64,000 nucleotides of DNA, taken from Stercorarius parasiticus. Its lineage: Eukaryota > Chordata > Aves > Charadriiformes > Stercorariidae. Location: positions 388,414 through 452,413 of the forward strand of contig VWZL01001370.1 in the NCBI GenBank assembly GCA_013396915.1, in the 5' to 3' direction. A program made the position numbers and the translations under genes. Numbering within the stretch: position 1 is the stretch's first letter; every line of letters begins with the position of its first letter. Below are positions 23,071 through 34,880 of this stretch, piece after piece. The notes beneath the pieces are model-generated. The model was not told the origin of the DNA and searched no databases. It worked only from the letters and a program-made list of their open reading frames with translations.

Positions 23071-24078
23071 GGAATCACAGAATTTCAGAGTTGGAAGAGA
23101 CCTCTAGAGATCATCTAGTCCAACTCCCCTGCTAAAGCAGGAGTGCCTAGAGCACATTACTCAGGACTGCATCCAGGCGGGTCTTGAAAGTCTCCAGAGA
23201 AGGGGACTCCACAACCTCCCTGGGCAGCCTGTTCCAGTGCTCTGTCACCCTCACCGTAAAGAAGTTTTTCCTCATATTTGATCGGAGCTTCCTATGTTCC
23301 AGCTTGTGCCTGTTACCCCTCGTCCTGTTGCTGGGAACAACTGAAAAGAGTCTGGCTCCACCCTCCTTAAACCCACCCTTTAGATACTTGTAAACATTAA
23401 TAAGGTCCCCCCTCAGCCTTCTCTTCTCCAGGCTAAAGAGTCCCAGCTCTCTCAACCTTTCCTCATAAGGGAGATGCTCCAATCCCTCAATCGTCTTTGT
23501 CACCCTACACTGGACTCTCTCCAGTAGTTCCCTGTCTCTCTTGAACTGGGGAGNGTGGTTTTATCCAGTGCAGTGTAACTCTAAATGTGATGAAGGAGAG
23601 ATCACTTTGAGAGATTTTTCCCTGAAAGTTGTCACTGGGCAGTAGGGAGTGGAGCAGGCAGATGTGTTTGTGAGGTCACACGGGATGGCAGCACAGCCCT
23701 CTGGGGTGTCAGCCACCCCACCCCGTTTGGTATCATCAGCGAACTTGCTGAGGTTACGCTCTGTCCCCTCATCCAGGTCATTGATAAATAAGTTAAACAA
23801 TACTGGTCCAAGTATTGACCCCTGGGGGACACCACTGATTACAGGCCTCCAACTCGACCCTGCCCCATTAATCACAACCCTCTAAGTCCTGTCACACAGC
23901 CAGCTCTCATCCACCTCACTGTCCCCTCGTCTAGTCCACACTTCCTCAGTTTCCTAAGGAGGATGTTATGAGAGACAGTGTCAAAAGCCTTGCTGAAGTC
24001 AAGGTAGATGACATCTGCTGCTCTGCCCTCATCCAGCCAACCAGTTATAACATCATAGAAGGCTATGAGATTGGGGCT
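23071..24078 (-). mobile_element. CR1 retrotransposon with decayed reverse-transcriptase ORF, interrupted
   Basis: Sense is the minus strand. The 5' part (24078 down to about 23684) encodes RT-type stretches: YLDFSKAFDTVSHNILL, then [20 protein letters not shown] and the catalytic-type FADDT. The 3' part (23553-23071) encodes the CR1 C-terminal region with RTRGNRHKL and [17 protein letters not shown], and then the 3' UTR start. About 0.4 kb of expected CR1 between these parts is missing; in its place are an N (23554) and about 130 bp of unrelated sequence that recurs at 24993. It is 5'-truncated and non-functional. Confidence 0.93.
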
Positions 24079-25144
24079 TTTTTGGTAACTTATCACAGCA
24101 TTGACAGCCCAGTTACAAATGGGAATGCAACTGTTCCCCACACACCAAGATACCAAACCACCAGAGCAGTTTTCATTGGTGTTCTTTAGAATAAAATATC
24201 ATAGTGTATCCGAAACCTTGAACCTAATAATTTAAGCAATCACCGAATGCCACACTATGAGGTATATTAGGTACATCAGAAGTAGCTGTCCTGCCAGTTA
24301 GAAAAGAGTGAGTGGAAATGTATTCTGTATTTATGGAAGTAGTCTTTGGCAATGATTATAATTGCTCAAATAGTGCATATGAGAGCGGTGGGAAACTAGA
24401 CTGAACAGTAGATTACTTTTCATTTGACTCTTCACTTTCCTGTCTGCAGGTAGGTTTCTGATCCCAGGGAATCATTAGGGATGAATCTTTTGCATCTAGC
24501 CTGCAAGACTTGCACTTCTAAGCATATATATATAAGCAATTGCATACTTACAAGTCTGGAAGGCTTATACTTCCATAAGAATAAAACATAATAGTTATTT
24601 ACCATTCACATTCTCCGTCCTAAAAATTTTCAGTCATCCAGACAAAATGATGCAAACAGCCCCTTGCTCAGGTTTCATCCTAACTAAATTAGCCTAATTT
24701 AAGAAATTCTTAAGCATATTAGCTAAGTGGGTTATTGGGTAGTCAGGTAGAGAAAAATCTTCTCTTTCTTTGGCAAATCGACATTAAAAAATACAACCAC
24801 TTCTGTCTTTTCGTTCTCTCATACAGAAAGTTGTGCCTCCACAGAAATGAGCTGTGTGCAAGTAATGATTAATGGTCATAATATGTGGAGGGATGTATTA
24901 TGTAGAGTCAAATAAAGGTTAAATAAAATCTAGAAGTACTTTTTCAACTCTTGAAAGTGAAGCTGGACAGAAAATGTTAATACCTGTTGGACGTGGTTTT
25001 ATCCAGTGCAGTGTAACTCTAAATGTGATGAAGGAGAGATCACTTTGAGAGATTTTTCCCTGAAAGTTGTCGCTGGGCAGTAGGGAGTGGAGCAGGCAGA
25101 TGTGTTTGTGAGGTCACACGGGATGGCAGCACAGCCCTCTGGGG
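23555..25144. repeat. Pair of 152-bp direct repeats bounded by single Ns
   Basis: 23555-23706 and 24993-25144 differ at one base (A at 23634 against G at 25072). The first copy starts right after the N at 23554, and the second ends right before the N at 25145. The last part of each copy (GGATGGCAGCACAGCCCTCT) is CR1 sequence. This is either a misjoined contig with redundant ends or the edge of a 1438-bp tandem duplication. Confidence 0.9.
24079..24992. other. Unique sequence between CR1 and the second repeat copy
   Basis: AT-rich DNA without a recognisable gene. With the two repeat copies it belongs to one contig-like block (23555-25144) whose position and orientation rest on two single-N joins. 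Confidence 0.5.
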
Positions 25145-27654
25145 NATCACTGTGAGGATAACCTTACCACTGTGGAGATGATTAGATGAGCAAAAGGACA
25201 AGAACAGTTGTTCCAAATAATATTTGGAGAGGAAAAGCATCATAAGCTCGAATAGCAACTAAATCTTGATGGAAAAGAAAATGAGAATTATTCAGTGTTT
25301 TAGAAATGAGATCCTGTTCAGTAGCATTATGTAAAGATAAATGGGTACAGCTTTTTTCAGTTTAAGGTGTTAGACTGATTATGAGATTATATCAGAGAGC
25401 AATGCCTAGATGGCCAGTTTTCCCCTCTCACATATCTACACATAGATACAAACAAACAAACACACACACACGCGAATGGTGGTGATGTTGTTGATGAATG
25501 GGACAAACTAAAATGTATTAATACAAATTATTGATTCATGATAGACAATTACATCTGCATAAAAATATTTTAAACATATCAATATCACACAATTATTTAA
25601 TCTGTATCTTATATACTGAAATTAAGGTCTAGACAGAACTTTTCAGTAGTATCTGGAGCAGGCATGGGGAGCCAGAACACTAAGGAACTTTCGGATGTTA
25701 ATAAGGATACGCTCCATGCTTTACTCTAACAGAGACAGAAACTCATTTACAAACTGACAGGCTGATTTGAAACACCAGTTTATAAAATATCAGGCAACCT
25801 AAGAAACTTTCCTCCCAGTATTAAAAATCTTTTTCAGAAAGTTTAGTGTGGCTAAATTGGCACTTCTCAAGCAACATCAAGATACTATTAGAACCTGGTT
25901 TCCATAGGGTTTTGAAACAAGAGACTCACAATTTCATACTTGTATGTTAAAGAAAAACTCTCAAAAACATTCGTTTAGCTAACAGGCTCCGGAAAACTGA
26001 TTAATCTATTACCACTGTGCATTGTATCCCTGGAGGAAAGAAGGAAGAAAGTCCCATAAAGACTTTTTCTTGCATTTTTTTCACGGTCCTTTTCTTCTGT
26101 TGAAGTGCTATATTATTGGTACTATAGTTACAAACTCCATTTGGGTTACAGTCATTATCCAAAATCATTTCTTTTTTAATAGAAACACTGAAAAACTGCC
26201 ATAAAATAAAAAGGGGAGGAAAGGCATGGAAAAGACATTTCCAGTGTAGTTTTGTGATTGACTGTTGCAGAAAATGTAGGCTTTATTGGGACTGAAGTAA
26301 AGATATGAGCTACGACAAGAAGTCATAGACAATTATAAGAAAATGTAGTTTCATCCAATATTCATTACTGGAGATCTAGAAATAACTGTGTTGACCTAAC
26401 TTACCAAATGAAAGTCTAAAGAGGGACATGAAATCTCAAAGAACTGATTTCTCATTTCTGACAAAGGTGAGCATTTACAGCTCCTGTACAACTTTTAACG
26501 CCCCACAACCCCTCCTCCCCTAATTCAGATCTCTTTCCCAAGCTGATTTCTCCTGGTGGACCTTCATTCTTAAATACTTGTTCCTGCTTAAAAAAAATAA
26601 AAATAACAAGTCTGAAAGTGATCACTTGCTGCCCTCTTCCAGAAATTTTGGAAGACCCTGTGCCTCGTCTGGTTGTAGAAACTCAATGAGAAATGTACGA
26701 GCTAAGGGAAATTCAGTTGCCTTGAAGTATTAGCCCGTCCCGATTAACTGCTCATAACAGTAGTCCTCTTCTGAATATTTTTCGTATCTCCAGCTTCTCC
26801 AAACCAGTGACCCTGGCACTTTTTTTTTTTTCCTGTAAATCATCACATCTGGAATAGCACAGCATTGGAAAATGCACAAATACAGCAACAGAAAGAGTTT
26901 GCCTGAGGATCTTTCCCTTGTAAATGCTTGCACACACTAAATAATAGTCAGATGGGAGTCAGGTCACAGGAACGCTGTTTTTCTCACGGGGAGGTGGATT
27001 TCCAGGCCGCACCCTACCCTAGCACTGCACTCGCCCTTCATGAAAGTTGCACAGTAAGGGCTCTGCCCCAATTTACACCAGTAATTGCACAGAATTACCA
27101 GGGCAGATCTGATATAGCAGCATCAGGGCTGGCCAGGCACACCTCAGGCTTCAGAGAGGAATGAGGACCTAGAGGATGCTGCCCTCTCTGCGTCATGCAG
27201 GGACTCCCCGAGTCCTTACCTTCCTGGCAGCACTGACAAGAAACAGATAAACAGAAAACCTGAGCTGGCAGACACATCAGGAAACTTTGGGAAATTTTAA
27301 AACAACTGAAAACCAAGTTTTACAATGGAAAGTAGCAGGAAAAGTTAAACATAAGTGCTGCCATCTGCACTGCTTATAGCTTAAAGTACAAGAAGTACGT
27401 CTGGGGCTGCCAAAGGTTCAGCAGATACATCCTTCTCTAAAAGCCCTGAAATGCAGCATGGATGGTGGGACTGAGACAGCCTTTGGCAGACAGAGCTGTG
27501 TTCAAAACTCAGAAATGGAACCACCTCGTGCGTTTTGGATGGACGTGTTTGTCAAAATACTGTTTTATTGTAGCAGCAGCGGAGGCTGAGGCTGTTGCTT
27601 AAGCCCCCATCAAAATCCTGAAGGGTGAAATATATATACTTGCTCAGAAAAGAG

Positions 27655-27845
27655 AACAAGTCATAACCAAATAGACTGTCTTTTCCACATCGTTAATATT
27701 TATAGTTTTACACCTAGTAACACCACTCACAACCAAAGCAACCAGACTTCATTAATATTCATAGCAGCAAGCCAAGTAATGCAACTCATAACTGGTGCCT
27801 ATTCCCACTACTTCATTAATATTTACGGCTCTATAGGCTCTATAG
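27655..27845 (+). repeat. Degenerate tandem repeat of about 60-64 bp
   Basis: The motif ACTTCATTAATATT or a variant occurs at 27687, 27746 and 27810, with accompanying GTAACACCACTCACAACC-like segments at similar spacing. The 3' end has a 9-bp duplication, GGCTCTATA (from about 27826). Confidence 0.6.
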
Positions 27846-29095
27846 GTAATTTAGCTAACTTACGTAAGTTCACAGGATCATGATACTGAGGGTAACTTAC
27901 ACTGTGGTCTTTCAGACTAAGTAGAATCTTAAAATAAAAGCTCAGATATGAATTAATGTTAGTATCTGTAATAACTTCCATTCTTACAGTATTTAGTCTT
28001 CTAATTCATCTTTTATTGAATAAAGATTTTTCATTTGCAGCATAAAGACTCTTTGCAAAGTAAAACTGAAGCAAAGTCATGTCCGTGGCCTACTATGATA
28101 GCAAGGCTTTTTCCAGAAATCATCAGCATTTTCATTATGAGGCTGGGCATACTTAGGAGATGCTGCAGACTGGATTGGGTTGGTATAATAGAGTAATAAA
28201 TTACTCTTATGCTTAATTAATATTTGATGCAAACTTCAGTGACCTACTACAGGTCATCCTATGCATCTTTATTTAACAGTCAGCTATTTAGTCTAAACTA
28301 GTCCCTCCGTACTCAGTGTGTGTAACCCAGCACCTCCAGAGGATAACTCATGCCCTCTCCCCAAACATTAATTCCCTTGTCAAAAATTAAAGAGTCCATT
28401 TCTCAACTGTGTGAGGGAACTGTAAGTATGACTGTGGGGGATCTGGGATGCAGATTTTGGGACGGCCATGATTCATGGAAGGGCAAAGGGGGTTTCCTTA
28501 TTTACTACATATTTGCCTAAGTGCAAATATGTATGTGCAGTCTCTTCCTCCTGAAGGTTTACCCCTCTGAGCTGCCTGCTCAGGTGAACCTCTACTTTAT
28601 CTTGGTACGCTTATTTCTCCTTTTCTTGCACCTTATTTCTCCTCCTCCATGTGTGAGGAACAGGAGAAGGAAGATGGCTTATGTTCCAGATAATTTTTAG
28701 CATCAAATATCTCCCAGTTGCTTTGTCTCTCCCTTAATGCATTAATGAAAGTTTTTAAAGTCCTGTTTGTCTGGGCTCCCTGCTCTGTTCTGAAGGGATA
28801 GCACTGTTGCTGAAAATGCAAGAAGAAAAACAGCAAGGAGTTGAGAGGAGAAGGCTGGAGTGACTGGTGCTGAAGTTGAATAAAAGTGTTCTCATCAGAA
28901 ACTAGGATTTTAGGTTCTGTCGGTAGTTATTCAAGCTTGCCCTGGTGATGGGCCATTACAACTTCATGTAGCTTCAAGCCAAGCTACCCCAAAGGCTGGG
29001 AGGAACAGGGCCCAGACTTTTTATTACAAAGCCAAGAGTTACATTAGAGGTGTAAGCATTATTTTATAGTAGCTATATAAAGACATAACTGTCAG

Positions 29096-29205
29096 CAATT
29101 AATTTGCATGAAGAATGTATGTACAGTTTGCGTGTTTGAGAAATAGAGTCTTTAACTATGCATGCATAACTTTAGTCATGCATCTTTACAGCGCAAACTG
29201 GCACA
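29096..29205. promoter_or_regulatory. Palindrome-rich patch with an octamer motif (candidate regulatory element)
   Basis: ATTTGCAT (29102-29109) is a full POU octamer preceded by TTA. CAGTTTGCG (29124-29132) and CGCAAACTG (29192-29200) are exact 9-bp inverted repeats. Between them lie ATGCATGCAT and a further ATGCAT. Function is inferred only from motif density. Confidence 0.25.
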
Positions 29206-32200
29206 CCGTTAAGGTCATATTTGCCTTTGTTACATCCCTGAGTCTATCCCAGAATAATCCTTTATTCTGTTGACAGTCTGTTTCCAAATCTATGAGTTAT
29301 CTCCTCCCAAACATATGTGCATAATGTAGTGTGTATGTGCACACAAGGAAAAGGAAGCAGATGACTTGTGTTCAGTATAATGATTGTTTTGTGCTTGAAC
29401 TGCTGCAGGTTCCCTGCTGAAAAGACACTCACGCGTCCATTTATTCATGAGCAAAGCTGCTGTCGTGACTGTTGATCGTGCATTGACCCTTTGTACAGGG
29501 CCCTGCTTCGAGAAAGACCTAATCTCCTCCCTGCTTCATAGCCTTTCTCCCTCTTTGCTTTCCTCACTGTAATCATGGCGTGCTGATCAATGCCTTCATG
29601 ACAAGTGGGATCTCAGCAGAGGTTCCCATGAGTGGAGAAGAGAGGAGAATGGACGGTGGTTGGTGGAGGAATCCAGGTGGGTTATCGCCGAGTGGGGCTT
29701 GAATATAACTTAGCAAGGTATGTGTCATGATCCCCAACAATTTCAAATAATTTCAAAATATTTTTCAGACCCTGAAAACCTGTAACTTGGTGTAAAAGAT
29801 TCCTATTCCCTACCTTGCAATCTTTTGAAAGACATAGACAGACACTTGAAAAAAACTTTATCTAGTTTCAAGATACTTTAAAATAATCCATGGAGCACAG
29901 AACAGACCTAGTAGAAAAAACATCATGCTAGTGTAATCTCTCTTGCTCTAAGCATCAGATTTTAGTTATGGATCTTAATATCACCAAATTTTTTTCAATT
30001 TTCAGGAGTGGAAAGAGATATCTCCTCTTTATATTGTTTAGAAAATACAATTCCAGTTTGGCTCCAGTGTAGTACTGTGCTTGCTGGTTTTTCAGTCGAG
30101 CAATTTCATCCATCTTTCTTTGTGACGAACAACCAACAGGGACTTAAGCTTTCAAGTTTTAGCTATTAGTTGCATGCACAAAACCTTTATAGTGCTATTG
30201 ATTGCCCTGCAGTATGTGTAAAGCCGCAGCAATGAAGCCGTTGCATTTCAGAATCAGTTCAAATGCCTGAATTCTCATATCCTAACACAGAGACCTGCAG
30301 CCTTTTAAGGGCGGTGTGACTGGAAAGTCTTCCTTTTCCACATTGGAGCTGAAGCGTGCGGACATGAGCTCCGCAGATGTTGGAGATGCTGTCAAAGGGG
30401 CAAAATGCCGTTGATAGACCAGAGATGCCCCTTTCCCCACAGGTAGACAAGGATTTGCAGCACACCTGGTCCTTTTTGCTTACCTCAATGCTCATAGCCA
30501 TGCCCACTCCTCAAATCTGTCCAAGTGCCCTCCATGTTATGTGATATAAGTTGTCAAATCCTGCAGTAGCATAATGATGTTTAAGCTACCATGTACTTTA
30601 TGGTGCTGATATATTAGTGTGCATAAAATCAGCTAATGATGGAGAATCTACTAGTGTTCATCCTTTTATACCCTTTTGCTTTCAAACTGATAATGTAGCA
30701 GAATCCACTCTCCCACACACCCTTCTCCTTGGGTTTAGAAAGCAATTTCCTGTTCTAAAAAGGGAGTTCCAGGGCACTACATAACCGTATAGTAGAACAA
30801 GTATTGTTCCAAGTGCCTGGTACTTAACTGGGGAAACAGAAGGACTGAGATATGGAAAGTAGACAAATAACTGTGAACATTTAAATGTGGGGAACAAATG
30901 GGATATCTCAGTTCACGGCTGCTCTCTACTCACTTGGACAGAGTGGTTCAGCAGGGCCTGACGTATGGCTGAGTGTGGTGGGAGCGGTACAGCATCCTGC
31001 TGTGCTGGTGGTGCATTCCTGCCTTAGATACAGACACATGGATAAAGCACATATGTAAACCTCAAGCAAAGGTACAGAATTATGTGGTTCTGTTCCACAA
31101 ATTAGCATTTACATTAGAAGAAGCTCTAACCATCTGCTGAGGCAGCTTTGATCTCTCTTTGAGCTGCTGCTTGGCCTGAGTGTCTGTCCCAAACTCTGTT
31201 TTGTTTGTTTTAGCCTTTCACTTTTCTAGAGGGGGGAACCCTGAAGGGTGATGGAGCTTATTCTGTGGGTGGAGTTAGATTGGGGAGAAAGGAGTTTTTT
31301 CCTCAAATGATTGCTTGAAGACTCTCCCAAGGCAAGTACTATCAGCTACAAGTGTCAATGAAATTAGGAAATGTGTGGGGGCAGTAGTGGAGAACATTCA
31401 ACATCTCTGGCCACACATGCTTAAATGGCTCTGCCCATAGGCAGCAGATAGCAGTAGAGACAAACAGGAAGAACTATTCTTCAATCTCAGGCAAACAAGT
31501 TGCACAATGCAAAGAGCATCCCTTGGTACCACGAGAGGAAGGCTCTTGGATGTAATGATTAATTTTAACTCTTCTAAGTGCTGGAGGAATTGCATCCATT
31601 AAATGAAGCATCAGGAACACCCATACAGTCTCATGTGCTTAGGTCCCATCTCACATCTCCACTCAGGGCCTGCACTGTGGTCTCTTTCTTGTGCTGTCCC
31701 AGCTGGGTCTGAGGTGAAGAGTCAGGAGTGGGAGCAAAGTCTTGGTGTTGTGCTGCAACTGTGGAATGAGTCTCTGAATGAGAGGCCCATGCCCCAAAAC
31801 CTCCTGTTGGATGGCTTGATCTTCAGCTTGAGCTTAGCATTGCATTGCTTCTGTCCATCACACAACGTTACATGCATGGGGGAGGTCGTAGCAGGAGAGC
31901 AGAAGTTTGAGAGGTGTGTAACTGGCATATTGGCTCTACTGACGTGAACACCACGCGCCCAGTGAGGCCAGGATTTCACTCACAGTTACTCTGTTTTGCC
32001 TTGCATCTCAGGGTGTAAATACGTTGCAGATGTAAGACTTTGCAAACAACCCATCAGAAAGTAAAGCAAGTGTCTAATGTGGGTTTGGGACTGGAGAGGA
32101 GAGGGACTGTGAACGTACTGCCAACTGAACAGCACAGCAGTGGATTAGTGCTTCAGCACGTCACCAGCTCCCGTGGCCAGAGGAAAACTGGCCAACCTTT

Positions 32201-33779
32201 TGCGGCTTGGAGCCTCCCTACTACTCCAATTGCCATGAGCACATAGCACAAATCTTGGGAAGGGGAGGGGGGACTGCTCATAATAAATAATTTTGAAGTA
32301 TTTAATGAGATAGACAGGTTTTCTTGGAGGATGATTTATCCTCTCCTCTCCTGTTTACTTCCAAATGGTATCTTAATTGCTTTTCTCCTACTTGTCCCTG
32401 AATTAAAGCCTCTCTTCACTTATGCCTTTATTTTCAGCAGATGACTTAATTTTCCTTATTTACTTCTTAATTAACAATCTGGCACTTTTTGCCTTCTCTA
32501 AACTCATTGCATTGAAAACTGTCCTTAACTACTGTTTCTTGGGAGCAGGAAAATGAAATTTGTTTGCTCCAGACAAAATTAATTTGACTCGTCACTTTGT
32601 TTCATCTCTTATAATGAAGCCAATGTAGCTTAAATCATTGCCTGCATAAAATGATTTCCTGGGATCAGATACCCCTTCTGCTTCTGTCATTTTTGGCAAT
32701 GCAAGTACGTTAAAGTTAGTTCTCTTCCGCTATCAGTATTTTTCTGCAGGAGAATTCAGTACCTGCAATAATAGTTTGCGGGATTTAAACAGTAGTAGTG
32801 TTTTCTACAGTTTCTCACAGATCTACAGTTTTTTCAATCTCTTTTCTGTAGCTCTCCTCTTGGCTATGTGCATCAGATGTACGTATAACTCTTGAATAGC
32901 CAAGTGAGATAAACATGTAATATATATGCTCACTGAAAAACTAACAGTGTAGAAAAAAAGGCAATGCACTCATTAGCATGGCTTTTAAGCAGATGTAATT
33001 TATTCACTTCCTCATAGATCTGAATCATTTATTTGCTGTGATTTTTTCAAGTAGCGCTCTATTTCTAGCTGTTAGCCATATTATCGGTTTGTGAGTGGGT
33101 GAAGGTGAATGTCATGCCTACCGCCTATTCCCCAATTACGCTTAAAATATCATCACACAGAGAATACTAGATTTTGGGTTTCCCAGGGGCCTGTCCCACA
33201 GCTGTGAGCGGATTGCTCCAGGGCAATTCTCTCTCAGTCCCTCCATACTACAAACCCACCCTATCCCAAGCCTTTCTGCATCACTAAGTGGGGCTGCTTC
33301 TCATTATCTAAACAGGGCAGTCTTGTGCACAACCTAACAGTTTTCCTGTGTGGAGAAGCACACAGCTAATCAGTCAATCTCCAGAGGCATTATGTTCTTC
33401 AGGAGGCAGCTGATCACCACATGGAAGTGGACAACAGCCTCCTGGGAGACCAGGTAAGTAGTGAATAATTAAGACCGTGCACACATGTTTATGTTGACAG
33501 CCAACCCCTTATTCACCAACCACTGACACTACTGAAATCCAAGACTATACACAAATCAAAGAAGAGTGAATGGGAAGACTTGAATTCTATGGAAACGAAA
33601 GAAATTTTTTGTACTCTCTCACTCAAAGCTCTCCATAGCATCTCATGAGACATACAAGAGACATCCCGTATGAATGATGTATCCTTAGTGCAAATCAGCA
33701 ATGTTGTGCTGCTGAAGGTAGACGCAGTTATTTGTGTTCATCCACACAATGCAAATCATTGTACTCAACAACTTTTTTT

Positions 33780-34880
33780 GCCTCAGTCTTTATGGGCAAC
33801 CTCTCTCCCCACAACATCCTTCTCTCTAAATTGGAGAGATATGGTTTTGATGGGTGGACTGTTTGGTGGATGAAGAATTGGTTGGATGGTCACATCCAGA
33901 GGGTAGTGGTCAATGCCTCAATGTCCAGATGGAGATCGGTGACAAGTGATGTCCCTCAGGGGTCCATACCGGGAGCAGTACTGTTCAAGATCTTCATCAA
34001 TGACATAGTGGGATCGAGTGCACCCTCTGCAAGTTTGCAGATGATACCAAGCTGAGTGGTGCGGTTGACATGTTTGAGGGATGGGATGCCATCTAGATGG
34101 ACCTGGACATGCTCAAGAAGTAGGCCTGTGTGAACCTCATGAGGTTCAACAAGGCCAAGTGCGAGGTCCTGCACCTGGGCTGCAGAATCCCCAGTATCAG
34201 TACAGGTTGGGAGATGAAAGGATTGAAAGCAGCCCTGCCGAGAAGGACTCAGGAGTACTGGTGAATGAAAAGCTGGACATGAGCCAACAATGTGAGCTTG
34301 CAGACTTTCAGGATTACAGTTATCTCTCTGGATAATTGTATTCTGGGCTACATCAAAAGAATCGTGGCCAGCAGGTCAAGGGAGGTGTTTCTGCCCCTCT
34401 ACTCTGCTCTGGTGAGACCCCACCTGGAGTACTGTGTCCAACTCTGGAGCCCCCAACATAAGAAGGACATGGACCTGTTGGAGCGAGTCCAGAGGAGGAC
34501 CACGAAGATGACCAGAGGACTGGAGCTCTCTATAGGCTCTCCTATAAGCACAGGCTGAGAGAGTTGGGGTTATTCAGCCTAGAGAATAAAAGGCTCTGGA
34601 GACACCTTATTGCAGCCTTCCAGTACCTAAAGGGGGCCTACAGGAAAGATGGGGAAAAACTTTTTAGCAGGGCCTGTTGCAATAGGACAAGGGATAATGG
34701 CTTTAAATTAAAAGAGGGTAGATTTAGATGAGCTCTGAGGAAGACATTTTTTACAATGAGGGTGGTGAAGTACTAGAACAGGTTGCCCAGAGAGGTGGTA
34801 GATGCCTGGTCACTGCAGGGGGATTGGACTAGATGACCTTTAAAGGTTCCTTCCAACACAACTATTCTATGATTTTATGA
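33780..34880 (+). mobile_element. CR1 retrotransposon, about 1.1 kb, with decayed reverse-transcriptase ORF
   Basis: Sense is the plus strand. Translations in shifting frames give [17 protein letters not shown], then [20 protein letters not shown], and later the CR1 C-terminal region around [20 protein letters not shown]. The catalytic region reads CAGATGATACCAAGCTGAGT, but the frame is shifted there. The 3' end has GGATTGGACTAGATGACCTT and a decayed octamer tail, CTATTCTATGATTTTATGA. It is 5'-truncated with several frameshifts, so non-functional. Confidence 0.95.

Larger units (their letters stand above)
25146..33779. other. Intergenic DNA, no gene seen
   Basis: AT-rich unique sequence. Landmarks are a short CA run (25460-25471), a degenerate tandem repeat (27655-27845), a palindrome-rich patch with an octamer (29096-29205), and an AT-rich region with TTAATTAAC and other TAAT motifs at 32280-32660. 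No coding segment is convincing. Confidence 0.5.
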
